Shown here: positions 14,953 to 22,187 of the stretch, piece after piece
How the letters are laid out: every line of letters starts with the position of its first letter
Numbering within the stretch: position 1 is the first letter of the stretch
Origin: DASZGI01 sp035938995
GTDB lineage: Bacteria > Actinomycetota > Actinomycetes > Streptomycetales > Catenulisporaceae
Assembly (NCBI RefSeq): GCF_035938995.1
Contig: NZ_DASZGI010000144.1
Span: forward strand, 1 to 24,766
Reading direction: 5' to 3'
DNA length: 24,766 bases
Translations under genes and position numbers: made by a program
The notes under the pieces: model-generated
Database searches by the model: none
Told to the model about the DNA's origin: nothing
Seen by the model: only the letters and a program-made list of their open reading frames with translations

Positions 14953-15014
14953 CTTAAAGCGTCCGTTTAGCGGACGTTTCCCCGTGTTCACGCTCAGATG
15001 GTCACAGTTTCATA

Positions 15015-15030
15015 ACTGGTCTAGACCGCG
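15015..15030. promoter_or_regulatory. dre-like operator 1 (DasR/GntR-HutC type)
   Basis: ACTGGTCTAGACCGCG. The first 13 bases match the DasR consensus ACTGGTCTAGACCAGT as I recall it, and the core fits the GT-N-TA-N-AC pattern of HutC-type GntR regulators. It lies about 100 bp upstream of the transporter's first gene. Confidence 0.7.
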
Positions 15031-15036
15031 ACGCCA

Positions 15037-15052
15037 TCTGGTATAGACCAGA
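15037..15052. promoter_or_regulatory. dre-like operator 2 (DasR/GntR-HutC type), overlapping a possible -10
   Basis: TCTGGTATAGACCAGA is palindromic except for the central positions and again fits GT-N-TA-N-AC. Its centre is 22 bp, about two helical turns, from operator 1, so dimers could bind the same face. TATAGA inside it (15042-15047) could be a -10 box, in which case binding would block the promoter. Confidence 0.7.
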
Positions 15053-15122
15053 CCGGACCGCCTGGCCTACGGTGACGCTCACTCCGGCAACTCGGGCATC
15101 CCCTCGGTGAAAGGCAGTCCCA

Positions 15123-16391
15123 ATGAAGCGACGTCTCGCTGCGGCAGCGGTGATCGGGCTAAGTGCTTCGGTGACCATCGCGGCTTGCGGTTCCTCTTCT
15201 CCGGCGTCGTCGAGCGGCAGCGGCTCCGGCGGCAAGACCACCATCAAGATCGTGGCCGCGGACTACGGTACCGGGGCCTCCAACACCTCGCAGACCTACT
15301 GGCAGAACGTCGCCAGCGACTTCTCGAAGCAGAACCCGAACATCACCGTCGACGTGCAGACCATCGACTGGAACGACCTGTCCTCCAAGGTCCAGACGAT
15401 GGTCCAGAACAAGCAGTACCCGGACATCCTCGAGGGCCTCACCTTCGCCCAGTACGTGCAGGACGGCATCGCGTATAAGGCGTCGGACGTGCTGGACTCG
15501 GCCACGCTCTCCAACATCAGCCCGATCTTCGCGAAGGCCGGCCAGGTCAGCGGCACCGAGTACGGCATCCCGTGGACCACCTCGTCCCGCGCGTTCTTCT
15601 ACAACAAGAAGCTCTTCACGCAGGCCGGGATCACCGCCGCGCCGACCACCTGGGACCAGCTCAAGGCCGACGCGCTGCAGATCGCGCAGAAGACCGGCAA
15701 GACGGGCTTCGGACTTCCGCTCGGCTCCGAGGAGGCCCAGGCCGAGTCGCTGCTGTGGTTCCTCGGCAACGGCGGCGGTCTCACCGACGCCTCCGGCCAG
15801 TACGCGATCAACTCGGCGCAGAACGTGGCGACCTACCAGTACCTGCAGGGTCTGGTGAAGGCCGGCGCCACCGAGCCCGACCCGGCCACCAAGAACCGCA
15901 CCGACCTGTGGCAGCAGTTCGCCCAGGGCAATATCGGCATGATCAACGGCTCGCCGGCGCTCATCCCGATCATCCAGAAGGCCGGCGTGCTCGCCGACTC
16001 CGACTACGGCGTCGTCGCGGTCCCGGGTAAGACCGGCCCGCTGACCTCGACCGTCGGCGTCGCGGACTACGTGGTCGCGCTCAACACGAACAGCCACCAG
16101 GACGCGGTCAAGGCGTTCCTCGACTTCGCCTACAACGACACGAACCAGCTCGCGTTCGACAACGAGTACGACCTGCTGCCCGCCACCACCTCGGCGTCCA
16201 ACACCATGGCGCAGAACCCGCTGTTCGCCGGCTTCCTGAAGAACCTGCCGACCGCGACGCTGTACCCGAGCGCGCAGGCCAACTGGTCCACCGTGCTGAC
16301 CGCGATCCAGAAGCAGATCGGCACCGCGATCACCGGCGACCCGAAGACCGTGCTCGACCAGATCCAGCAGACCGCGACCTCTGGTCAGTAA
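15123..16391 (+). CDS. Sugar ABC transporter substrate-binding lipoprotein
   Basis: Family 1 extracellular solute-binding protein, 422 residues, lipid-anchored outside the cell. Residues 1-21 are a lipoprotein signal peptide (MKRR, hydrophobic core) with lipobox IAAC and modified Cys22, then a Ser/Gly linker. The mature part has the usual family features: YWQNVASDFSKQNPNITVDV, PWTTSSRAFFYNKKLF and APTTWDQLKADA. GAAAGG precedes ATG 15123. Two dre-like operators upstream suggest control by a DasR/NagR-type GntR regulator, hence a possible N-acetylglucosamine or chitooligosaccharide ligand; the sequence is not clearly DasA or NgcE, so the ligand is inference. Confidence 0.92.
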   Translation: MKRRLAAAAVIGLSASVTIAACGSSSPASSSGSGSGGKTTIKIVAADYGTGASNTSQTYWQNVASDFSKQNPNITVDVQTIDWNDLSSKVQTMVQNKQYPDILEGLTFAQYVQDGIAYKASDVLDSATLSNISPIFAKAGQVSGTEYGIPWTTSSRAFFYNKKLFTQAGITAAPTTWDQLKADALQIAQKTGKTGFGLPLGSEEAQAESLLWFLGNGGGLTDASGQYAINSAQNVATYQYLQGLVKAGATEPDPATKNRTDLWQQFAQGNIGMINGSPALIPIIQKAGVLADSDYGVVAVPGKTGPLTSTVGVADYVVALNTNSHQDAVKAFLDFAYNDTNQLAFDNEYDLLPATTSASNTMAQNPLFAGFLKNLPTATLYPSAQANWSTVLTAIQKQIGTAITGDPKTVLDQIQQTATSGQ

Positions 16392-16422
16392 GCACCAGCG
16401 GACGAGGTCCAGATGACTCCGC

Positions 16423-16462
16423 ACCGGGCGCGAGGCACGCGGTCAAGTGCCGCGCGCCCGGT
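16423..16462 (+). repeat. Intercistronic hairpin 1 in the transporter operon
   Basis: Arms 16423-16438 and 16447-16462 pair at 15 of 16 positions around an 8-nt loop. It lies 31 bp after the lipoprotein gene. A structure here could protect the upstream mRNA from 3' decay or partly terminate transcription, giving more binding protein than permease. Confidence 0.6.
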
Positions 16463-16471
16463 CAGAGCAAC

Positions 16472-16510
16472 CCGCGCACGCCCGGTCGGCCGACGCCCGG
16501 GCGTGCGCGG
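16472..16510 (+). repeat. Intercistronic hairpin 2 in the transporter operon
   Basis: A perfect 14-bp stem (CCGCGCACGCCCGG at 16472-16485 with 16497-16510) around an 11-nt loop, starting 9 bp after hairpin 1. The rest of the 287-bp gap has only shorter GC-rich inverted repeats (for example CCGGCG...CGCCGG near 16562) and no credible coding frame. Confidence 0.6.
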
Positions 16511-16678
16511 CCGCCGGATCCCAGACGGGGCCGGTTGTTCGGATGCCGCGTTCGGCAGTTCGACCGGCGGTAGCGGTCGCCGGACGTCGTGTGTGGCGCG
16601 GTGCTCGATGCGTCCGCCCGGCTCGATCGTGATCCTTTGACCCGCCGCGCGTCCGGCGCGGTCACTTCGGGAGTTGAC

Positions 16679-17620
16679 ATGCTCGAGAATCCCTCGCGGT
16701 CGCTGCCCGCGCCGTCGCCCGCGCGACGACTCGGCCGCGCCGCCGCCTCCGCCGCCACCACCATCGGCTGGGTCGGACCGGCGACCGCGCTGATCGCCTT
16801 CGCGGTGGCCTGGCCGGTCTACGAGATGTTCAAGATCTCGTTCCAGCACTACAGCCCGGACGGCTTCCTGCTCGGCTCGGCCGGCGGCAAGAACTACACC
16901 AAGCTCTTCCAGGACCCGAACTTCGGCCCCGTCATGGAGCGCACCGTCGTCTGGGTCCTCGCGGTCGTCGGTCTGACGGTGCTCATCTCGCTGGCCGTGG
17001 CTCAGCTGTTCAACCAGCGCTTCCCGGGCCGCCGCGTCGCTCGGTGGGCCCTCATCGCGCCCTGGGCCGCGTCGGTCATGATGACCGCCATCATCTTCCG
17101 CTGGATGCTCGACCCGAACACCGGCGTGATCAACGTCCTGCTGCGCCAGCTCGGCATCGTCTCCAAGCTCGGCACCACCCAGGCCGACTGGCTCGGCCGC
17201 CCCGACGCCGCGTTCGCCTGGATGATCGTGGTCGCCGTGTTCGTGTCGATCCCGTTCACCTCCTACACCCTGCTCGCCGGGCTCCAGACGATCCCGGGCG
17301 AGGTGTACGAGGCGGCGAAGATCGACGGCGCCTCCGCGCTGCACACGTATTGGCACATCACGCTGCCGCTGCTGCGCCCCGCGCTGACCGTCGCGGCCCT
17401 GATCAACGTGATGAACGTGTTCAACTCCTTCCCGATCATCTGGGAGATGACCCGAGGCGGCCCCGGCTACGAGACCAACACCTCGACGGTCTACATGTTC
17501 AATCTCAAGCAGAACTTCATCGGTGAGTCGGCCGCGCTCTCGGTCGTCAACTTCGCCGTGATCATCGTGATCGTCGCGGTGTTCCTCCGGGCGAGCAACT
17601 GGAAGAAGGAGGTGGCCTGA
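16679..17620 (+). CDS. Sugar ABC transporter permease, MalF type
   Basis: First membrane subunit of the importer, 313 residues with about six hydrophobic segments. The EAA loop that contacts the ATPase is visible as VYEAAKIDGASALHTYWHITLPLLRP, and EMTRGGPGYETNTSTVYMF is a typical MalF/UgpA-group C-terminal segment. The frame is open back to 16589, but ATG 16679 is preceded by GGGAG at 5-nt spacing and gives a normal short N-terminus. Two bases separate it from the second permease. No ATPase gene follows; Streptomyces sugar importers of this class share the ATPase MsiK, so a shared ATPase is expected here. Confidence 0.93.
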   Translation: MLENPSRSLPAPSPARRLGRAAASAATTIGWVGPATALIAFAVAWPVYEMFKISFQHYSPDGFLLGSAGGKNYTKLFQDPNFGPVMERTVVWVLAVVGLTVLISLAVAQLFNQRFPGRRVARWALIAPWAASVMMTAIIFRWMLDPNTGVINVLLRQLGIVSKLGTTQADWLGRPDAAFAWMIVVAVFVSIPFTSYTLLAGLQTIPGEVYEAAKIDGASALHTYWHITLPLLRPALTVAALINVMNVFNSFPIIWEMTRGGPGYETNTSTVYMFNLKQNFIGESAALSVVNFAVIIVIVAVFLRASNWKKEVA

Positions 17621-17622
17621 CC

Positions 17623-18504
17623 ATGGCAGCGACCACCGCCGTCGCCCCGAAGGCCGCGGCCCGCCCCGTCCAGCAGGCCCCGCGCCGCGGCCTGCCGCGG
17701 CTGCGCACCATGTTGATCGCCGCCGCCGCGTACATCGTCGCGGTCATCTTCATCCTGCCGTACCTGGAGATGACGCTCACCGCGCTGCGCCCGCCGAACG
17801 AGCTCCTCGACGCCGACTACTTTCCGCACCACCTCGCCTGGTCGAACTTCACCTCGCTCTGGTCGACCGGTATCGGGACGAATCTGCGCGTCTCGCTCGA
17901 GGTCGCCGGGGGAGCGACCGCGCTCGTGCTCCTCGTGGCGATCCCGGCTGCGTACCACACGGCGCGCCGCCGGTTCCGCGGCCGCACCGCGTTCCTGCTG
18001 GTCGTGCTGATCACGCAGATGTTCCAGCCCACCGCGCTGGTGGTCGGCATCTACGGCCAGTACAACGCGCTCAATCTGATCGACAACGTCGGCCCGCTGA
18101 TCCTGATCAACGCGGGCTTCAACATGGCCTTCGCGATCTGGATCCTCAACGCCTACTTCGGCGCGATCCCCAAGGAGCTCGAAGAGGCCGCGCTGGTGGA
18201 CGGCTGTACCCGGCTCGGCGCGATGTTCCGGGTCATCCTCCCGCTGGCGCTGCCCGGCATCGTGACCGCCCTGATCTTCACCTTCATCGCGGCCTGGAAC
18301 GAGTTCATCGTCGCCCTCACCCTGACCTCGAGCCCTGCCAACGAACCGCTCACCGTTGGTCTGAACAACTTCATCGGCGCCTACTCGGTCGACTGGCAGC
18401 ACCTGTTCGCCGGCTCCGTGATCGCGACCATCCCGGTCATCGTCCTGTTCGCCCTGATCGAGCGGAAGGTCGTCTCGGGCCTGACCGCGGGCTCGGTCAA
18501 ATAG
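17623..18504 (+). CDS. Sugar ABC transporter permease, MalG type
   Basis: Second membrane subunit, 293 residues, six predicted helices. The EAA loop is LEEAALVDGCTRLGAMFRVILPLALPG, followed by FTFIAAWNEFIVALTL, both typical of the MalG group. GGAGG lies 11 nt upstream within the previous gene's end. It is the last gene of the operon. Three genes without an ATPase, with dre-like operators upstream, parallel the dasABC and ngcEFG organisation known from Streptomyces. No clear terminator is seen in the 40 bp before tRNA-Leu. Confidence 0.93.
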   Translation: MAATTAVAPKAAARPVQQAPRRGLPRLRTMLIAAAAYIVAVIFILPYLEMTLTALRPPNELLDADYFPHHLAWSNFTSLWSTGIGTNLRVSLEVAGGATALVLLVAIPAAYHTARRRFRGRTAFLLVVLITQMFQPTALVVGIYGQYNALNLIDNVGPLILINAGFNMAFAIWILNAYFGAIPKELEEAALVDGCTRLGAMFRVILPLALPGIVTALIFTFIAAWNEFIVALTLTSSPANEPLTVGLNNFIGAYSVDWQHLFAGSVIATIPVIVLFALIERKVVSGLTAGSVK

Positions 18505-18544
18505 CGAATGGCCGCCAGTTAGCAGCCCGGTACGATGACGGTGC

Positions 18545-18627
18545 GCGCGAGTGGTGTAACGGCAGCCACGCCAGCCTTAGGAGCTGGTGTCCGAGAGGAC
18601 GTGCGGGTTCGAGTCCCGCCTCGCGCA
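18545..18627 (+). tRNA. tRNA-Leu(TAG)
   Basis: Acceptor arm GCGCGAG pairs with CTCGCGC. The anticodon stem CCAGC/GCTGG encloses CTTAGGA with anticodon TAG, the long variable arm is TGTCCGAGAGGACGT, and the T arm is GCGGG-TTCGAGT-CCCGC. A class II tRNA of 83 nt without encoded CCA (genomic CCC follows the discriminator A). TACGAT at 18531-18536 may be its -10 box. Confidence 0.95.
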
Positions 18628-18721
18628 CCCGCTTCTAAACGACCGCCTGCGCACGAAAACCGGCTCGGCACGACGCAATAACGATCCTGGCTTGCCGCCA
18701 GGCGGACGTTGGCGCAGATGG

Positions 18722-18763
18722 CAGCGGCCCCGCAGGCGGATCGAGGGGCCTGCGGGGCCGCTG
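18722..18763. terminator. Bidirectional terminator between tRNA-Leu and the nitroreductase gene
   Basis: A perfect 16-bp stem (CAGCGGCCCCGCAGGC at 18722-18737, paired with 18748-18763) around a 10-nt loop. It sits 58 bp past the nitroreductase stop (minus strand) and 95 bp past tRNA-Leu (plus strand), with no T run on either side. Confidence 0.6.
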
Positions 18764-18821
18764 GCGCGCGGGGCTGGGGGCCGCGCCTGTGGATATTCGG
18801 TGACGAGCTTCGGTCAGTGGC

Positions 18822-19427
18822 TCACACGGTCTGGACGACCTGGTCGAACTCCAGTCGCGGGTTGCGCGGGAACCAGGCGTTCTCGCCCGGGCGGCCGACG
18901 TTGACCACGACCAGGCTCTTGAGGTCGGAGCCGGCGAAGAACTCCTTGTCCACGCCCTCGGCGTCGAAGCCGGTCATCGGCCCGGCGGCCAGCCCGGCCG
19001 CGCGCACGCCGAGGATGAAGTAGCCGACCTGGAGCAGCGCGTTGAACTTCGCCGTCTCGAACCGGCGCGGCTGGTCCTTGAACGCGGCCTGAGCCCCGGC
19101 GAAGTGCGGGAACTGGGTCGGCAGGTGCTCGTGGAACTCCGGGTCGTAGGCCAGGATGACGCTGAGCGGGGCCGTACTGGTCTTGGCCTTGTTGCCCTCG
19201 GACATGTGCCGCACCAGGCGCTCGCGGGCCTCTGGGGTGCGCACGAGGACGATGCGGAGCGGCTGGACGTTCATCGACGTCGGGGCATACTTCACGAGGT
19301 CGTAGATCGCGGCGACCTGGTCGTCCGACACCGGCTCCGCGGAGAAGGCGTTCGCTGTCCGAGCCTCACGGAACAGCAGGTCCTGCGCGGTCTTGTCGAG
19401 CTCGAGGACGTCGGTCGTGGCCTGCAT
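18822..19427 (-). CDS. Nitroreductase family protein, RutE/HadB-like (malonic semialdehyde reductase type)
   Basis: FMN-dependent reductase fold, 201 residues. FREARTANAFSAEPVSDDQVAAIYDLVKYAPTSMNVQPLRIVLV holds the Arg/Ser/Asn FMN-binding residues, and ILGVRAAGLAAGPMTGFDAEGVD and SLVVVNVGRPG complete the RutE-type pattern. Members include malonic semialdehyde reductase of pyrimidine breakdown; no rut genes are adjacent, so the natural substrate is open. AAGGAG lies about 11 nt before ATG 19427, and a 13-bp palindrome lies 43 bp upstream, suggesting regulation by a MarR/HxlR-like repressor. It is transcribed alone. Confidence 0.88.
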   Translation of the reverse strand: MQATTDVLELDKTAQDLLFREARTANAFSAEPVSDDQVAAIYDLVKYAPTSMNVQPLRIVLVRTPEARERLVRHMSEGNKAKTSTAPLSVILAYDPEFHEHLPTQFPHFAGAQAAFKDQPRRFETAKFNALLQVGYFILGVRAAGLAAGPMTGFDAEGVDKEFFAGSDLKSLVVVNVGRPGENAWFPRNPRLEFDQVVQTV

Positions 19428-19469
19428 AGTGTTTCAACTCCTTGTTGGGCGGCGCGTTGTTCGACCCTC

Positions 19470-19482
19470 TCAACTAAGTTGA
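19470..19482. promoter_or_regulatory. Palindromic operator upstream of the nitroreductase gene
   Basis: TCAACTAAGTTGA is a perfect palindrome around a central A. A second overlapping palindrome, AAGTT-GA-AACTT, extends to 19486. AT-rich in a very GC-rich region, as expected of a promoter/operator. The regulator is not encoded in the window. Confidence 0.5.
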
Positions 19483-19516
19483 AACTTGAACTATTCCCGA
19501 GGTGGAGGGCGGGCCG

Positions 19517-21244
19517 TCAGCCGGAGATGGCGCCCCGGGCGAGGGCGCGCGAGGCCCCGGCGACGATCGCGATGCCGAGGATCCAGCCCAGGTAGGGGAG
19601 GCCCATCGCCACGACGGTCGCGAAGCCGTGCGACTGGAACGCGTCCGCCTGCCCGAAGTGGACGATCGGAACGAACAAATCCGCGGCGTAGAGCGCCGGG
19701 TAGTAGACGACGTGGTCGTCCGGGCGGATCTGCTCCGGGCGCCAGACGGCGAAGAAGAAGCTCGCGGCGACCTGGATCATCAGGCTGAAGCCGATGGCCC
19801 GCGCCGGCCGGTAGCCGTATCCGACGAGTGTGCCGAAGATCACGCTGACGAAGCGCTCCCACGGGGTGCCGGTGGCCCGGCGGGCCCGCTCCTTCTCCAT
19901 GAGGATCAGCCGGGCCTCTTCGTCGTGCCCGAGCGCGCGGTAGTAGGCGGCCATGAACTCGAATGGCTGGGCGCGATACCCGCCCACCTGCCGCCTGAGG
20001 AGGTCTATGCGCTCCTTAGCGGGGCGGTAGGGGTCGATCGCGTTGTACGTGAGGCCGTCGAGCAGTACCTCGCGCGGCCATGCATGGGAGCCCTCGTCGC
20101 GGATCGTCGCGATCGTGGCGTGGTAGAGCGAGAGCGGCCCGGTGTCCCTAGCCATGCCGAGTAGGTCGAGGTGACCGCCGATCGTCACGCCGATAAGGCG
20201 CACCTCTCCCTCGGACCGGAATCCGCGGTTCAGGTACAGCCCGCGCGAGATCTGCATGCCACCGCAGTGCAGCGCCGGCTCGTCGTCGTTCGAGCGCACG
20301 TTCGAGCCGCGGAACGTCACGATCCCGCCGAACCGGGCGCCGACCAGGATGACCGCTCCGTCGGCGGAGAAGCCCTGGTCGAACAGGCCGTCGCCGACCG
20401 CCTCGAAGGCTTCGCCGACGAACGCGAAGCTCGGTGTGTCGGTGATTCGCGTGCGGCTTAGGTACAGCTGGCTGCCGCACGACGCCCCCGGCATGCGGAC
20501 CTGACCGTGGATCGTCGCGTCTGACATGATGATCGACCGGCCGACGCGTGCGCCGCCCATGGTGAGTGCCTCGCCGCCGGGCTGGGAGAGCTCGCAGCCG
20601 TTCATCCGGAGAATCGCGCCGATGTTCGCGCCGATCAGCCGGATCGGACCGAAGCACCGCAGGTCCCGCGCGGACAGATCGGTGTCCACGGTGATCTCGT
20701 CCAAGCGCAGCGCCAGCGCGGAATCGCCGGTGACCGTCGCGCCGTCCAGCTTGAGGGAACCCCGGATCCGCGCACCGTCAGCGATGATGCGGCCGGTATG
20801 CGAGCCGGTGAGGTCTATGGACATAGCTACCGACTCATCGATGCGCACCGTGTCTTCGATCCAGCTGTGCCTCAGGGTGAGCGGGACGTCGATCCGGCCG
20901 TGTCGTAGTTCCATCTGCCCGACGACGCGGGCTCCGACGACCCGGACCCCCGCGGTCCGCCCGGGTATTGGTGCTCGGGCGCCGAGCAGCAGGGCGCAGA
21001 TTACCTTCGCCTGGATGGTGCGGTCCGGGCCCCATTCGGCCGCCCGTGCGGGATCGTCGAGGGCGGAGTCGCCCGAGGAGTAGTTGACCGTGTCGCCGTA
21101 CGGGAACGCCCCCCAGAGCCGCTGCTCGGCCTCTGAGAGCTGGCCGAGCCACTCGGGTATCTCAGACCCATCCCCCGCCTCTCGCTCCTGCCCCGGCCCC
21201 TGCTGGCTCTCCGCCGCGATCGTCACCCGGATATGGTGGCGCAT
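19517..21244 (-). CDS. Beta-helix-like repeat protein with C-terminal membrane domain
   Basis: A 575-residue protein in three parts. Residues about 28-95 (LSEAEQRLWGAFPYGD ... WGPDRTIQAKVICALLLGA) form a conserved N-terminal module. Residues about 95-390 are many ~20-residue repeats of the form 'G..I.G.L.L.GA.i.G' (for example GARIRGSLKLDGATVTGD, GANIGAILRMNGCELS, GVTIGGHLDLLGMA), resembling pentapeptide or bactofilin-like beta-helices. The C-terminus has about three hydrophobic segments including GLPYLGWILGIAIVAGASRALARG. I recall relatives in Streptomyces under the uninformative name 'membrane-associated oxidoreductase'; no redox motif is visible and no function can be given. ATG 21244 has a weak AGGA upstream. 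It stands alone on its strand. Confidence 0.75.
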   Translation of the reverse strand: MRHHIRVTIAAESQQGPGQEREAGDGSEIPEWLGQLSEAEQRLWGAFPYGDTVNYSSGDSALDDPARAAEWGPDRTIQAKVICALLLGARAPIPGRTAGVRVVGARVVGQMELRHGRIDVPLTLRHSWIEDTVRIDESVAMSIDLTGSHTGRIIADGARIRGSLKLDGATVTGDSALALRLDEITVDTDLSARDLRCFGPIRLIGANIGAILRMNGCELSQPGGEALTMGGARVGRSIIMSDATIHGQVRMPGASCGSQLYLSRTRITDTPSFAFVGEAFEAVGDGLFDQGFSADGAVILVGARFGGIVTFRGSNVRSNDDEPALHCGGMQISRGLYLNRGFRSEGEVRLIGVTIGGHLDLLGMARDTGPLSLYHATIATIRDEGSHAWPREVLLDGLTYNAIDPYRPAKERIDLLRRQVGGYRAQPFEFMAAYYRALGHDEEARLILMEKERARRATGTPWERFVSVIFGTLVGYGYRPARAIGFSLMIQVAASFFFAVWRPEQIRPDDHVVYYPALYAADLFVPIVHFGQADAFQSHGFATVVAMGLPYLGWILGIAIVAGASRALARGAISG

Positions 21245-21533
21245 GATCGTCCTGAGAGCTGACCGGGACCCGAAGGCGGCTGTTAGATCGCGCGGTGGGG
21301 AGAAAGACGTTCCCCGCCGTGCGGTCTTTCGCCGTCGCCCTGGTCAGCTCTAAGGACCCGCACGACCAGCCGCGTGCGGCGCCGGGAGCCCCGTCGGGGG
21401 CCTCCGATCGGGGCGGGTTTCTCCGGGGCCTGTCATGGGCCCCGCGTTCCCGCACGTTGCCGACTCAGGCCACTCCGCCGGGGGAAACCCGATTTCATCT
21501 TGGCGTGCCGGACGTGTATGGTTTTCCTCGCTT
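21245..21533. other. Non-coding gap upstream of tRNA-Thr
   Basis: No credible coding frame. Two hairpins are visible: 21293-21301 with 21311-21319 (9 bp, one G-T pair), and 21424-21430 with 21438-21444 (CGGGGCC, 7 bp). TATGGT at 21517-21522 is a plausible -10 box for the tRNA, about 11 nt before its 5' end. The promoter of the minus-strand repeat protein should also lie here but is not clear. Confidence 0.4.
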
Positions 21534-21606
21534 GCCCCAATAGCTCAGTCGGCAGAGCGTCTCCATGGTAAGGAGAAGGTCTACGGTTCGATTCCGTATT
21601 GGGGCT
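21534..21606 (+). tRNA. tRNA-Thr(GGT)
   Basis: Acceptor GCCCCAA pairs with TTGGGGC. D arm GCTC...GAGC, anticodon stem TCTCC/GGAGA with loop ATGGTAA (anticodon GGT), T arm TACGG-TTCGATT-CCGTA. 73 nt, no encoded CCA. Confidence 0.96.
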
Positions 21607-21618
21607 CTGTGATCGGCG

Positions 21619-21662
21619 GCCCGCCCTGACGTTTGACTTACGACGAGCGTCGCCCGGCGGGC
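21619..21662 (+). terminator. Possible terminator between the two tRNAs
   Basis: GCCCGCC (21619-21625) pairs with GGCGGGC (21656-21662), followed by TTTC. The 30-nt loop is long, so the call is tentative; the tRNAs could instead be co-transcribed. Confidence 0.35.
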
Positions 21663-21675
21663 TTTCGTCGATCAT

Positions 21676-21748
21676 GGCGGTGTAGCTCAGTTGGCAGAGC
21701 AAGCGGCTCATAATCGCTGTGTCACCGGTTCAAGTCCGGTCACCGCTA
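21676..21748 (+). tRNA. tRNA-Met(CAT), elongator type
   Basis: Acceptor GGCGGTG pairs with CACCGCT (first pair G-T). Anticodon stem AGCGG/TCGCT with loop CTCATAA (anticodon CAT), T arm ACCGG-TTCAAGT-CCGGT. The three G-C pairs of an initiator tRNA anticodon stem are absent, so this is elongator Met; tRNA-Ile2 (lysidine-modified CAT) cannot be fully excluded by eye. Confidence 0.92.
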
Positions 21749-21850
21749 CCCGTAGCAGCGCGGACGGCTAGGGCACCCTGGTGGATCAGGTAGCCTAGAG
21801 CAGTTCGCTTATCAGTCAAATCCGTCTGCCCGTAAGTAGGAGTCGCTCCC

Positions 21851-22015
21851 GTGGCCGCTACCGACGTCCGCCCGAAGATCACGCTGGCCTGCGTGGAGTG
21901 CAAGGAGCGGAACTACATCACCAAGAAGAACCGGCGCAACAACCCGGACCGTCTCGAGCTGAAGAAGCACTGCCCGCGGTGCAACAAGCACACCGCGCAC
22001 CGCGAGACCCGGTAG
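21851..22015 (+). CDS. rpmG: 50S ribosomal protein L33
   Basis: A 54-residue large-subunit protein starting at GTG 21851 (MAATDVRPKITLACVECKERNYITKKN...). It has both Cys pairs (CVEC and CPRC), so it is the zinc-binding form; actinobacteria often also carry a Cys-free paralogue used in zinc starvation. AGGAG lies 9 nt upstream and TAGCCT at 21791-21796 is a possible -10 box. The order tRNA-Thr, tRNA-Met, rpmG, MaoC, MaoC is one I recall from Streptomyces. Confidence 0.97.
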   Translation: MAATDVRPKITLACVECKERNYITKKNRRNNPDRLELKKHCPRCNKHTAHRETR

Positions 22016-22049
22016 TCTTCCGCCGGCGCGAGCCTTCGCCTTCCAGGAG

Positions 22050-22077
22050 CCGTCCACGCAGCGCGCCGCGTGGGCGG
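22050..22077 (+). terminator. Terminator after rpmG
   Basis: A 10-bp stem (CCGTCCACGC at 22050-22059 with 22068-22077, one T-G pair) and an 8-nt loop, followed by TTTCTCG. It lies 35 bp after the rpmG stop. Confidence 0.7.
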
Positions 22078-22187
22078 TTTCTCGTGCGCCGAGTGCGTGC
22101 TTGGGACTCGTGGACATGCGCTGCGCATAGGTACCTGCGGTCCGCTGGGAGTGGCGCCGCGGTAAGGGAGTGGAGAGGGGCCGGGCA

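Noticed and set aside
15159..16424. 421-residue minus-strand frame over the lipoprotein gene
   Set aside because: Arg/Gly/Val-rich shadow. The plus strand has a lipobox and clear solute-binding protein motifs.
18628..18821. Possible small gene between tRNA-Leu and the nitroreductase gene
   Set aside because: Open frames here are Arg/Gly-rich, span the terminator hairpin or run antisense into the nitroreductase gene, and lack ribosome sites.
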